Below are positions 44,132-55,226 of a stretch of 64,000 bases of DNA, piece by piece. The notes below the pieces were generated by a model, which ran no database searches, had not been told where the DNA came from, and was given only the letters and a program-made list of their open reading frames with translations. Origin of the DNA: Hormiphora californensis (lineage: Eukaryota; Ctenophora; Tentaculata; Cydippida; Pleurobrachiidae); contig CM035357.1 in assembly GCA_020137815.1 (NCBI GenBank), positions 7,613,315 through 7,677,314 on the forward strand, in the 5' to 3' direction. Made by a program: the position numbers and the translations under genes. The first letter of the stretch is position 1, and each line of letters begins with the position of its first letter.

Positions 44132-44170
44132 GTGAGATCGATCTCGGTCGCTGCGCGACCTCGATCTCAC
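44132..44170. repeat. Imperfect hairpin
   Basis: GTGAGATCGATCTCGGTCGC pairs with GCGACCTCGATCTCAC apart from a four-base bulge. Confidence 0.6.
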
Positions 44171-44177
44171 TCAGGCA

Positions 44178-44735
44178 TCAATGTGGCCAAGTTGGTCTCA
44201 TACCCAGAATATCATCATCTCTAGGGACCAGTTCCTGTAAATACTCCGGAGCTGTTCCACGTACAATTTTGTACGCTAACAGGCAGGCCTTGAAGGTTAG
44301 TCTCTGCTGTATTGGGAGGATATGAGCTTCCTTGAAATACTCATCATAGCTATCCTGATGTCCTCGTAAGTTATAGATGAACCGTACACAGGAGTTCAGA
44401 ACCTTTTGAAGGTTGTTCAGAATCCGTTTAGGGAGTCCAAAGTACAGGATATTACAGTAGTCTATCTTTGATATGACTAATTGCTTCACAAGAAGAACCC
44501 GTGTGCTATTATCCAAACACTTATTGAGTTGCCATAGGTTCTTGAGTTGCAATCCACATTGTTTCTTAACATTGTTCACCTGCCTCTCCAGGGTGAGATG
44601 CTCATCCAGAAGTATTCCTAGAGTCTTCCCTGTGCTACCTTTGCATTCCATAGGCTGCAACACTGTGTCACCAAACCTAATTTCCGGATCAAATACCAGC
44701 TTCTCAAGAGAGCTTGATTTTCCAAGAAGAAACAA
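44178..44735 (-). pseudogene. Fragment of LINE reverse transcriptase, C-terminal part
   Basis: A 185-codon open frame matches the end of a CR1/L2-type reverse transcriptase: TGKTLGILLDEHLTLERQV, KIDYCNILYFGLP, LQKVLNSCVRFIYNLR, LPIQQRLTFKACLLAYKIV. The catalytic core and endonuclease are absent. It is the same general family as, but clearly diverged from, the element at 45327. The start at 44735 is a chance ATG. Confidence 0.75.
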
Positions 44736-44741
44736 AATAAA

Positions 44742-45110
44742 ATATTAAAAACTGGCCGGTGTTTGAACGATCAAGGGGAGACTGAGAGAGGGATTGTAGA
44801 GAGATAGTTTTGAGACAAGAGATATGAATTGAGCCTGAGGTTTTGTCTTATAAGACCGTATGGTGCGGCGTACTCTTCGTGTGCTCCGAGGTTGCGCGGT
44901 GTACAGTTGTGTCTGACAACTGAGGTCTATGTTACGTGAAAATGACTGGTGCAGTGACACTGTCACTGACAGACGTGTCAAGAAGACCTGCTGTGCGGCC
45001 GCGGCGGTTTAAAATTAAATTCACTGCAAAATGTGGCGCGCTAATTTTGGTTCGCGCGCACGTTGTTAAATTTTAAAATTCAACGAAATTCGTTCGCGTT
45101 TTGTGAATTT
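44742..45110. repeat. Repeat A, copy 2 (lacks the two insertions of copy 1)
   Basis: Matches copy 1 at 41314-41757 without the 155-base hairpin and without the TA-flanked element, and carries about 90 extra bases near 44780-44870. It continues directly into repeat B, so A and B are parts of one longer element. Confidence 0.8.
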
Positions 45111-45294
45111 TTCCAAAATCGCCGAAAAACTTCAAACTTCGAAAAATTTTAAGAACTCCAATCAACTCTCATCTGGTCAATCGGTTTACTGGATGCACAT
45201 ACTGACCAAGTTTCATATCGATTAGAATTTGGATTAGATTTGGGGTGGCTACGGTGAAAAATGTCGTATTTTTTTACAGTCTTGTAAACAGATT
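45111..45294. repeat. Repeat B, copy 2, left part
   Basis: Matches 43259-43460 up to CTTGTAAACAGATT, where the LINE begins. The matching sequence resumes at 47434. Confidence 0.8.
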
Positions 45295-45326
45295 ACAGAT
45301 TATAGATTTACAGATTACAGATTTAT

Positions 45327-46691
45327 CTTGGCAGCTACCGCCCGATCAGTAATCTACCATTTGTGTCAAAGATCATTGAGAAATGTGTATCTTTACAGTT
45401 GACCGAGCATTTAGAGAGCCATCAGTTGCTATCGGGAGTTCAATCTGCTTACCGCAAACACCATAGTTGTGAGACTGCAACACTAAAAGTTGTTAACGAT
45501 CTTCTGCTACTGCTTGATAAGAAGTCAAAGGCTGTGCTACTACTGCTGGACCTATCTGCAGCATTTGACACAGTTCAACACAGCAAACTACTAAAGAAGA
45601 TGCGGACGGACTACGGAATAGAAGATACTGCTCTCGCCTGGTTCAAATCATATCTCACAGGTCGGTCCACCTCGGTACAAATTGGAGATGCACGATCAAG
45701 ATCGATAGAGGTGGATATTGGTGTGCCGCAGGGTAGCATCCTAGGGCCTATTCTCTTCATTATGTATACCAAAGAGCTCCAGTCGATTGCGGAAAAGCAT
45801 GGTCTTAACATTCACCTCTTCGCTGACGACACCCAGATCTATACTAGTTTTAGGCCGGAAACCTTTGACTTTGTTGTGGATAAATTACAAAATTGTATCA
45901 GTGACATCAAGCAATGGATGAAGCAAAACTACCTCAAGCTAAATGCCAGTAAAACGGAAATTCTGATACTCAACCACAAAGCCGACCGCACTCCTGGGCC
46001 AACTGGATTAGTGATTGAAAAAGACGAAAGTCCAATTGTACAGTCTACGGAAATCGAATCAACGACAAGTGCCCGTAATCTCGGTATTTGGCTCGATCCC
46101 ACCCTCTCAATGGCAAGCCATATCTCGAAAATTGTCCAAGCATGTAATATGCAACTTCTGAATCTGTGGAGGATAGCTAGAAAACTTCCCAGGCAACTGA
46201 AAATCAAGCTAGTGCATTCGTTAATACACTCTCGCCTAGACTATGGAAATGCCCTACTCTATGGTGCCACAGAATCTGATTTAAACCGCCTCCAAAAGGT
46301 CCAAAACAGTGCTGTACGGTTCGTCTATGGAACAAGAAAGAGGAGAGGAGTGACCCAGATGCGGAAAGACCTACACTTCCTTCCGATCAAAAGCAGAATC
46401 ATCTTCAAAATCTGCTTACTAACATACAAATCCATCAATGGAATGGCTCCCCCCTACATCTCCAACCTCATCCCCCTCCGGAAGCCAAAGGTCAAGGTAG
46501 TCAGGGCAGACGAGGATAGCACACTCCTCCACAAACCATACACACACAAGTACACATCCACTAGTAGAGCCTTTAGTATTAGTGCACCTAAATTGTGGAA
46601 TGAGTTGCCGAAAACCCTGCGAGAAAGTGAATCTGTCGATGTGTTTAAACAGCAACTTAAAACTTACCTCTTTAAGAAAGCTTATTGCTAA
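45327..46691 (+). CDS. LINE reverse transcriptase, 5'-truncated but open
   Basis: An intact frame from GSYRPISNLPFVSKIIEK to FKKAYC, a non-LTR reverse transcriptase of CR1/L2/jockey type. Visible blocks are LDLSAAFDTVQHSKLL, WFKSYLTGRSTSVQIG, IGVPQGSILGPILFIMYT, catalytic FADDTQIYT, LNASKTEILIL, LGIWLDPTLS, LDYGNALLYG and LWNELPKTLRES. The endonuclease is missing, as expected from truncated reverse transcription at insertion. The open frame across 454 codons implies a recent insertion. The inserted DNA spans about 45295-47433 inside repeat B, including a long A/T-rich 3' region. Confidence 0.9.
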   Translation, partial: LGSYRPISNLPFVSKIIEKCVSLQLTEHLESHQLLSGVQSAYRKHHSCETATLKVVNDLLLLLDKKSKAVLLLLDLSAAFDTVQHSKLLKKMRTDYGIEDTALAWFKSYLTGRSTSVQIGDARSRSIEVDIGVPQGSILGPILFIMYTKELQSIAEKHGLNIHLFADDTQIYTSFRPETFDFVVDKLQNCISDIKQWMKQNYLKLNASKTEILILNHKADRTPGPTGLVIEKDESPIVQSTEIESTTSARNLGIWLDPTLSMASHISKIVQACNMQLLNLWRIARKLPRQLKIKLVHSLIHSRLDYGNALLYGATESDLNRLQKVQNSAVRFVYGTRKRRGVTQMRKDLHFLPIKSRIIFKICLLTYKSINGMAPPYISNLIPLRKPKVKVVRADEDSTLLHKPYTHKYTSTSRAFSISAPKLWNELPKTLRESESVDVFKQQLKTYLFKKAYC

Positions 46692-47433
46692 GTGTCTCTC
46701 ATTATCGGTGATATTTTACACAGTGATCACTACCAGGGTCAGTGAACATCTGAATTTTAATTATTAACTGTTTTTTTTACTATCACTAATATTTTTATCA
46801 CTCTTGTACACTGTTATCCATGTAAACTGTTCTCCCTGTAAACTGTTTACTTCTGTATGCTGTTTCTATGCATGACTCATGTATTGATTCTGTATACTGT
46901 TTCTGTAACAATGTGCACGTATTTTTTATTATATATACAGACTATATATTTTATATGATACATTAAATCGTACTTACCTCAGTTCTATACCAACACCCAC
47001 ATCTCAACTACCCATACATGTCCATCACTCACCAACACATTCACTTACTCACCTATACTTAATAATAGTCTATAACAATTAACTTATCTCTCTTAATATG
47101 AATAGTATTATATTATGTCTTTATTACTTATTCAATTAATAAATATGATTGCACTCTTTTTAATCGAATTCTATCAATCAAATTAATTTATTTACTTAAT
47201 TTATAAATAATCATCATAGCATATTCTCTTACTAATACATAGTATTTTGATGTTATCTTGACTGAGCGTTAAAAATATGTTATTGGCTCTCCTTTACCAC
47301 TGGCCCTTTCTTGGACCGCTTTAGAAAGTGGTAAATGGTGTAGCATCGATCTGATTGAATCAGTAGCAAGCCATTTATTTTAAACACTATTAAGCGGTAT
47401 ATTAAATGTCATGAATTATTATTATTATTATTA

Positions 47434-48152
47434 TTTAATAATAATTACAGTCTTATCTTTTCCGACACGATTCAGGACCCTTGAACATTGAGTTACGGGA
47501 AATCGTGATATAGTAAAGTGAAGTTCAAACGATTCTCTAACTTCCCCATTATGAAGTTAGTTTTTTGATTTAGAGCCGTCTTCAGGGTCTTAGAAGCCAG
47601 GGGCGAAGCAAGGCTGGGTCCATTGGGTCCAGGACCCACTTTTTGGACGAGAGAGGAGAAGAAAATGGGAAAACTTGCTAAAAAGTGAAAAAATCAACAA
47701 AAAGAAACAAAAAAAAGTGAAAAAATGAGCCGATTTTCAATTGAAAAAACCAATGCGCGCAAGAAAAAGCTTATGCGGCAGCGCTATTGACCAATAGGGT
47801 CCAGACCCACCTCGCGTGTTACATTTTCTGCAGCGCTGGACCCAAAAATTTTTTCGTGAATGAACGCCGCGCACCGCCCCTGTTAGAAGCGTTTAAAAAA
47901 ATTTAGTCTGTCACCCCGTGATGTCACTGCTGATAAGGATCGGATCCGCCTTGGTCCAAAGTACCAGTGTACTAATTTTCAGGGGTCTAGCTCAAAAACT
48001 GTGGGTGGAGTTTGAAAAAAAACATTTTGGGACACACTAACATTTGGGAAATTATTATATGGATTAATATCACCGTTTTTATTAATCATCTCACCAGTTA
48101 ACCAAGTATAATTACTTTTCTATAATTTATTAATTCATATTTATTTTCATAT
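47434..48152. repeat. Repeat B, copy 2, right part (interrupted)
   Basis: Resumes the match to copy 1 after the LINE (47434-47597), is interrupted by the element at 47598-47882, and continues to 48152. Confidence 0.85.
47598..47882. mobile_element. hAT-type MITE with 8-base duplication
   Basis: Starts CAGGGGCGAAGC and ends CGCCCCTG. Flanked by TTAGAAGC at 47590-47597 and 47883-47890. Copy 1 of repeat B has a single TTAGAAGC at 43610-43617, the empty site. 285 bases, no coding capacity. Confidence 0.9.
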
Positions 48153-48339
48153 CATTATCTAATATCGACTATCGACGTTACTTATTAGATCCTATAATAA
48201 TAGGAGCCTTTTTATAGTTAATACTGGGAGGACGCTGTTCCGATCAGCTGATTAGTGTTAGCATTTATTTAGCCCCAAAGCGGAATATAAACGTTAATTG
48301 TATTTGTATTTGTACTCACGACTTTATTAGGCAAAAGCT

Positions 48340-49902
48340 ATGTCGGAGGCCACAGTGCGTGGTGTGCTGGTGGTGAACATTAAAGGAGCCATTGACATTC
48401 CCGATACTGATGGACTGTTTGCTGGAGCTACCGATGCATATGTGAAGGTCAAACTGGATGGAGCTAAGATCGCTAAGACATTCGTTGTTCAAGACAGGTA
48501 AGAGTGCTATAGTAGGCAAAACCTAAATTAGGATGTCGCGACCCCTAAATTACATCCGATTCGCTTCAAACTTCACAGTTGTGTTTATTTTATCAAGTGG
48601 CATGCCCAAAAAAGTCTGCAGAAAATTGGATAATTTTTAGAATTTCATGGGGCGTTTGTCACACCCTAAGCTACATGCATGATAGGATAAGAATTAGCAT
48701 AACAGGACGAATATTACATCTCGTTTCGAATAGATCAAGCTCCTGGTAATACTGTCGAACACTTTCGCCACCATCTCTTCACAGATCAAAGATACATATC
48801 ACGTAATTTTGTTATATTTTCCAGTTTGAATCCCGTTTGGAACCAGAGATTCTACACCCTTATCAACCATATTGGGTCCTCCCTGACTTTTGAAGTGATC
48901 GATGATGACTTAGGGAAAAATGACGCCGTAGGGACACATGAGGTATTGAATTTTATTTCGTGTTTGATACAATTTCTATCGATTGTTATAAGTTGCGATG
49001 AAATTCGGTTGCAAGAAGTGCTCCCCATTGAAACGTTCTATACTGACATTCATTTCAGATAAACTTTAGAGAGTTTGTTGAGAACGGAGAGGCGTTCTCT
49101 GGGGAGTTACCTCTTACTCTTGATGGGGATGATCGGGGTTCACTTGATATAGAGATGCACTACCAGCCATTTAACAGGGATAGCAGAGTGGAACAGACAC
49201 CATCGGTAAATATTGATTTGAATCAGAGAGGATGGTTATCACAGTCTCATTTCATGATACCCGAGTCTCGAGCTAGTCTTAGGAATTAACTTGTCTTCCG
49301 CGGCAGTCTGTACACACTTGTTAATAATAGGGTACTGTCTAGTTCATACAGTCCCATAATACATAACAGGGTACGAACGGTTCACAGTCATCCTGCATAA
49401 CCCCAATGTTACATATCCTATATTATTTTATGATACATGCATTATTCAACTTCCTCTAGCTAGCCTACCTAGCTGTTAGCATGGGCCGGAATATAGTCAT
49501 AATATTTAGACAAGGCCAATATTGGGTCTCTGAGGAGTTTCTGTTTACATTCTTCTTTCACACCTCGTATACCTCGTAAACCCGGTGAGACAGGGTCGAG
49601 GAAGACAAGTATACCATTGTCTGGTGTGTGTCAGACCATTCAATTCATTTCCCTCTGAGTGAGAAATAAACAATACACAAGACTATCTAACCCACACTTA
49701 ATTTGTCTAAACCTGGGGTGCAGATAGAGGGTCGAGCAAGACAAACCCACAGCACCTAACATTTTCACTGTTTTAGATTCCTGGGTGTTATTTCAAGGTG
49801 AGAGAGGGGTGCAAGGTGACATTATATCAGGATGCAGAACACACAACCCAACCTGGTCATGAGAACTTTTGCAATGGTGAGGTGTCTCTCTTTTTTCTAC
49901 CT

Positions 49903-49944
<42 letters not shown>

Positions 49945-52900
49945 GACTCTCTCTCTATCTTCCTTCCATAGTTGCATAGCATGCATTCATTAGGATATTA
50001 AACATACGTTGAGTTTTCCGGCCTGCTGGCTGAATATCGAGGGAGAGAGAGAGAGTGAGAGATAGAGACAGAGAGAGCGAGTGTCACTGAGGGACACACT
50101 CTCACTCTGATCAAACACTTAACTTATTATTTACCCTTACTCATCATTAATCAAATATATGTTGCCTCACTTTTCAACCCCCCCCCCCCCTTCCCCGCAG
50201 CTCTGGGAGATCCCTATGAACCCAGTGGATGCTGGAGGAGAGTTCACGAGGCCCTGGTCACTGCTACCAAGTTCATATTCATTACAGGTAAATATAGCTG
50301 GGGAGAACAACATACAAACGGTAAAGGGGGGTTGGATAGGTTTGTTTTGTTCCAACCTCGGGCCCGGAGAGAGAGGGTTGAACAAGGCAAGGATAAGCTG
50401 GAGTGTAGATCTTTTGTTTTCTTTAGAGGTGCCCGGTCTTTGGTGTAATATCATACCCTAGAGTGTAGCTACACTTTGTATACTTGCATATTGTACAGTA
50501 CACACTGCATTGTGTTGATATGTGGTGTGGTGTTCTGCCTAAAAACATACTTGTATAGGAATATGTGACTCACTGAAGTAAATTGCTCATATATTATGTG
50601 AGCAATTTACCTCAGCTTTACCTAGTGGAAATATATCATACTCTACATAACAGTTTTTTCTCTTCAATTAAATAAAGATTGATGATTGAAGTAATACTAT
50701 GCCAGGAACATTATCAATTATATGGTCGAATAAAAGGAACACGTTATTTAGGGAATCGAGAAATCATCGATTGAGTAGAGAAAAGAAGGAAGAAGAATTG
50801 ACAGAGTTATGTTTTTTAGTAGTCACATGACATGAGGGAGGGTGTGGGAAGGAATGAAAAGAATGCCGGGGAATAACAATGATATCACAGAGAAGGAAGA
50901 TACTTCTTTGAAATTGTATTGGCAAGAACTCGATAACATCTTTCTTTTGTCCATTGTGTACTGTGGGTTGGAAAGAAATGGTTATTATTGTTGCATTTCA
51001 AATAACTGGCTACCTCTGCAGGGTGGTCTGTGTTCACTGAAATAACTCTGGTAAGGGGTGATGATGTGGAGGATACCCGAACCTTGGGAGAGATTCTCAA
51101 AGACAAAGCTGCGGAAGGTGTATCAGTCAATATCATGGTATGGATACTGATATGCCCATATATGGAGATTTGATATAACCATATATGGGGATAATGTCAT
51201 TTCATTGGAATTGAGTTACCGCATGGCCCCATTCTGAGAGTGTATAAAAAGTGTCAGATAGGAATTCGAGTAGAGTGGATCAAGTTTCACGAGCGCGGCC
51301 GACACGCGCCCTCATTCTATGAGAGTTCACTATCGTCATTGCTTGTTTTTCGCGCGCACGAGGTCCAGAGTCCATCCCGGCCCCTATAATTGCGCTGACA
51401 AGCGCCTGCTTTGTTCTTTTACCACTCAACACCACACTTCCTTTTGTAGATCTGGGATGAATATGATGACTTGATCCCATCTCTGGTTGGTACACATGAT
51501 ACAGCGACTGCAGAGTATTTTGAGGAGAGTGAGGTGATAGTTAAAAGGTGCAAGAGGGGTGCAACTAAGGAGGGGGTAGCGGGGGATTCATTTGCCAGAC
51601 TCTGTTATACCCACCATCAAAAGAGCATCATTGTTGATGCCCCTGCTGTGAGTGAGGAGGACGAGAGGTGAGATACATAGAACTTTTTTAGTAGAGCTTT
51701 TAGAACAGACGACTATCTGTTTTTGTATTGGTTGGTTACCCGCCCTGTTATTGGTCAGTACAGTCGGACCCCGATTTACCGGGATGCTCGGGGGAAAGGG
51801 TTTTGCCCGGTAAATCGGGGTGCCCGGTATATCGGGGTCAAATACCGTTAATTTCCTATGTCGGGGGAAGTTTATCCCCCCGGTAAATCGGGGTACCGGT
51901 AAATCGGGGTCCGACTGTACTACATTTTCCTTTCAACATCCAGGTTGAGGATTATTGCATTTGTGGGTGGTTTGGACCTGACCAATGGCCGATATGACAC
52001 CCCCGAACACCCTATCTTCTCGACACTGTGCGATAAACACGTTGCTGACTTCTATCAGAATTGTGCTGCTGTTAGACCGGAATGTGGTCCTAGGGAACCC
52101 TGGCACGATATCCACTGGTAAGAGGGGGGTAGTAGTCTGGTGGGTGTTTCTCTATCTCGGTCTCTCTAAACCCCACCTCTCCCCCAGTCTAGTTGAGGGT
52201 GTTTCTCTCTCTAAACCCCACCTCTCCCCAGTCTAGTTGAGGGTGTTGTTTCTCTCTCTCTAACTCCACCTCTCCCCCAGTCTAGTTGAGGGTGTAGTTG
52301 CTCACGATGTACTGAGGAACTTCCAGGAGAGATGGAGCAAGGAGGACGATGGGGGACAGGATCTACCTTCTTTTGATGACGAGGAATTTAACTTGGGTGA
52401 GTCTTGGGGAGTTCCAGTCAAACTCAGGGATAAGAATTAAGAGCTAGTTGAAAACAATGCCTTTTATCTTGTCTCAAAAAGACTGTCCCTCTTTAAACCT
52501 AAAAGCTGGCCGCGTGATGTTACAATAAAGTAGCTTGACTGCTATTTCCCTTGGTGACATATAGACACCTGGCGCGACCCCCGCTCAATCTTGGTCGCGC
52601 TAGGTGTCTATGTCACCAACTATTTCCCTTATAATAACAGAAGGTGACGTGTATGAGGGAGATGATAGCTGGAACGTCCAATTTCTCCGCTCCATCACCA
52701 ATCACAGCTGCAACTTTACCCTCGTGGATAGGATGCATAAACTGAAGTGTGAGAGAAAAGAGAAGATAGAGGATAGTATTCACACTGGGTATATTCATCA
52801 AGTTAGAAGGAGTCAGAACTTCTTGTACATCGAGAACCAGTACTTTCTGGGTGAGTAGCTGAGTTATCTCTGGATATTGGTTAAATTTGATAGTTGACTG

Positions 52901-54733
52901 AACGTTTTTTGAATCTCAGAGTCTATGTATAGATCTACTTAGTACTTGACCACCATTTGATTGGAGTGGCGACCACTTTGAGATAAAAACCAGTACTATC
53001 GTCATGACTCTCCTGACTCCTCTCTCTCTCTCTCTCTCTTGACAGGTTCTGCACACGTGTGGGAGGACGACAGTAAACCAATGAAGGCAGTTAACTTGGT
53101 TGCCATTGAGTTGGTAAAGAATATTGTAGAAGCTATCAGGGAGGGAGCCCACCACTCCATCTACGTTATTATACCCATGTACCCAGAGGGGGATCCTGCA
53201 TCCATGGCGGTAAGTGAATACAGGACACATTATATTTCACTATAAGAACTGAATTAAGGGTTGTCAGTGAGGATTCGAGAGGAACAGGGTTACTAGTTAG
53301 ATAAGTAGTGAGTTGTAGTGAATGCTCCTTCATCAGGTACAAGAGATCCTGCACTGGCAGACCTGTACAATGAGGATGATGTACAAACTAATAGCTCGAG
53401 AGATAGAGGAGGCATGTTTAGAGGACACCCATCCAACAGACTTCCTGTCCTTCTACTGCATTGGTAAGAACAGACCATTGGGGTTCTGTACATGAGAGTC
53501 GATAGAATTCCAAATCAAGCCAATATTCAGATTCTAATGACTACTAAATCACTGAATAGTTTATCTTTAGCGACTCGAGGTGACGAGTTCCCTGAAGATC
53601 TCGCTGAGCCTGAATCAGATGTAGAGATATTGCTGAGGGAAAAAGCTCGATTCCCTATCTACGTGCACTCAAAGGTAATATTATAATAGCTCAACATTTT
53701 AACTGTCCAGTTACGCGACTACAGGAAGTCGTATCTGAGATACACCAGACGGCCTCAGCTCTCACCTCACTCTACCAGCTCCTTCGTTTCTCAGATGATG
53801 ATATGTGATGACGAGTATATAATAGTGGGCAGTGCTAACATCAACCAGAGGAGTATGTCCGGGAGAAGGGATACTGAGATGGCAGTGGGCTGCTACCAAC
53901 CTAACTTCCTATGGACCGAGGAGGATGGTCTACCTAAAGGAGATGTAAGGGCGATGTGGGTTTAGTTATCAGGGTAGTATGTCCTACTCTTACACACAGC
54001 TTGTTTTGTTCCACGAGCCTCTCAGAACGATAGAACAGTTCTTTGTGGAGAACTGGGGTGGTATAGTAACTACAAGACCCTACAAGATAACTCCATAATA
54101 TTACCCCCCTCTTGGTAGGTTGGTGCCTTTAGGAAGTCCCTCTGGTTGGAACACATGGGAGAATGGTGTGAGGAATATGATAATCCTGGGTCTATCGAGT
54201 GCATGCGAAAGGTAAGAAGTTGTGGGAACTGAGTGTGAACAGTGAAGATAGATACATTATACAACCTCACGCCAGGCAATGAACTGTTAATGCCGCAACA
54301 GCTATATAGCAGTTTCGGGTGCATGTCCTATCTCCCTTGTGTTCTAATAAACATGTCCCGTATCAGGTGAACGAGGTAGCACGTGCAAACTGGGAGAAGT
54401 TTGTGGCTGAAGAGATGGAGGAACCAATGTGTGGACACCTGGTATCCTACCCTGTCACAGTGGAACAGGATGGAACGGTAATTACTTATAGTTCTAGTCG
54501 GTCATTATAGGGGTTCCGACCCGATCTTAGAATGGAAACGGGGTCTGGCGGCCCCAGACTGAGATGGGCTCTAGTTTAGTTGGGAACTGGTGGATCTAGT
54601 TTAATCGGGGACTAATTTTAAACCAACTATCCTGCAGGTGGGACCGTTGGAAGGTTTCGAGAATTTCCCTGACACTGAGGCGCCAGTACTGGGTGGGAAA
54701 TCGGCCATGTTGGTCGAAAAACTGACAACATAA
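48340..54733 (+). CDS. C2-domain phospholipase D, plant-type architecture
   Basis: Seventeen exons join in phase to 762 residues: 48340-48497, 48825-48942, 49059-49205, 49777-49876, 50201-50287, 51022-51137, 51450-51667, 51944-52117, 52281-52396, 52641-52850, 53046-53209, 53337-53463, 53571-53674, 53795-53944, 54119-54211, 54367-54477, 54638-54733. An N-terminal C2 domain ([29 protein letters not shown]) leads to the PLD core: [27 protein letters not shown]1 at 298-305 (HHQKSIIVD), [38 protein letters not shown]2 at 611-618 (VHSKMMICDD), and the end [13 protein letters not shown]. There are no PX or PH domains. It would hydrolyse phosphatidylcholine to phosphatidic acid, with Ca2+-dependent membrane binding through C2. 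Confidence 0.92.
51761..51917. mobile_element. Pogo/Tigger-like MITE in a PLD intron
   Basis: 157 bases, CAGTCGGACCCCGATTTACC to GGTAAATCGGGGTCCGACTG, TA at 51759-51760 and 51918-51919. It ends 26 bases before the next exon. Confidence 0.88.
52170..52300 (+). repeat. Triplicated 3' splice site at PLD exon 9
   Basis: CCACCTCTCCCCCAG plus TCTAGTTGAGGGTGT occurs three times, with the AG at 52187, 52231 and 52280. Only the last opens into coding sequence ([14 protein letters not shown]); splicing at the first would give an early stop. Confidence 0.85.
52551..52619. mobile_element. 69-base hairpin with 9-base target duplication
   Basis: TTGGTGACATATAGACACCT pairs with the right end AGGTGTCTATGTCACCAA through a CGCGACC/GGTCGCG core. 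Flanked by CTATTTCCC at 52542-52550 and 52620-52628. A nine-base duplication suggests a MULE-type source. It sits just before the acceptor of PLD exon 10 (52640). Confidence 0.75.
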
Positions 54734-55226
54734 CTTTTGAACAATTGAAATAACGGGTTACTTTATTTTTTGAGAGAATATTGTGTGTAGAAGCAGAGTT
54801 TTATTTTGAGTCATCATGGATTGTGTAAACTTGTGTGAATTTGAATTGAGTGAAAGTTTTAAAATGATATCCTTTTTCTTTTCCAACCCGATCACGGCTC
54901 ATTGGTTCACCGCATTCTGCCATTCTAGGATTTCCATGATTCCCGCCCCTGTCGGTCCGAAACATATAAAGGCGTTTATTTATCCATTTCAACAAATACA
55001 AATATAGTACAGAAATGGTGAGCCAGCGCCTTTGTTTTCAAACTACAATATAGAAACCAGACGTGTTGAGTAGCCAACATATACTATGACATGAGCCACA
55101 CCTTTCTCTCTGGTCAAAAAAGTTTCTTACTCTTGGGCTGGAAATCCCCAAAACAGATTCATATTACCCACACACACGCACACAATGCCAGTGTCTCTTT
55201 CTCTCTGTCAGTGTCTCTCTCCCTCT

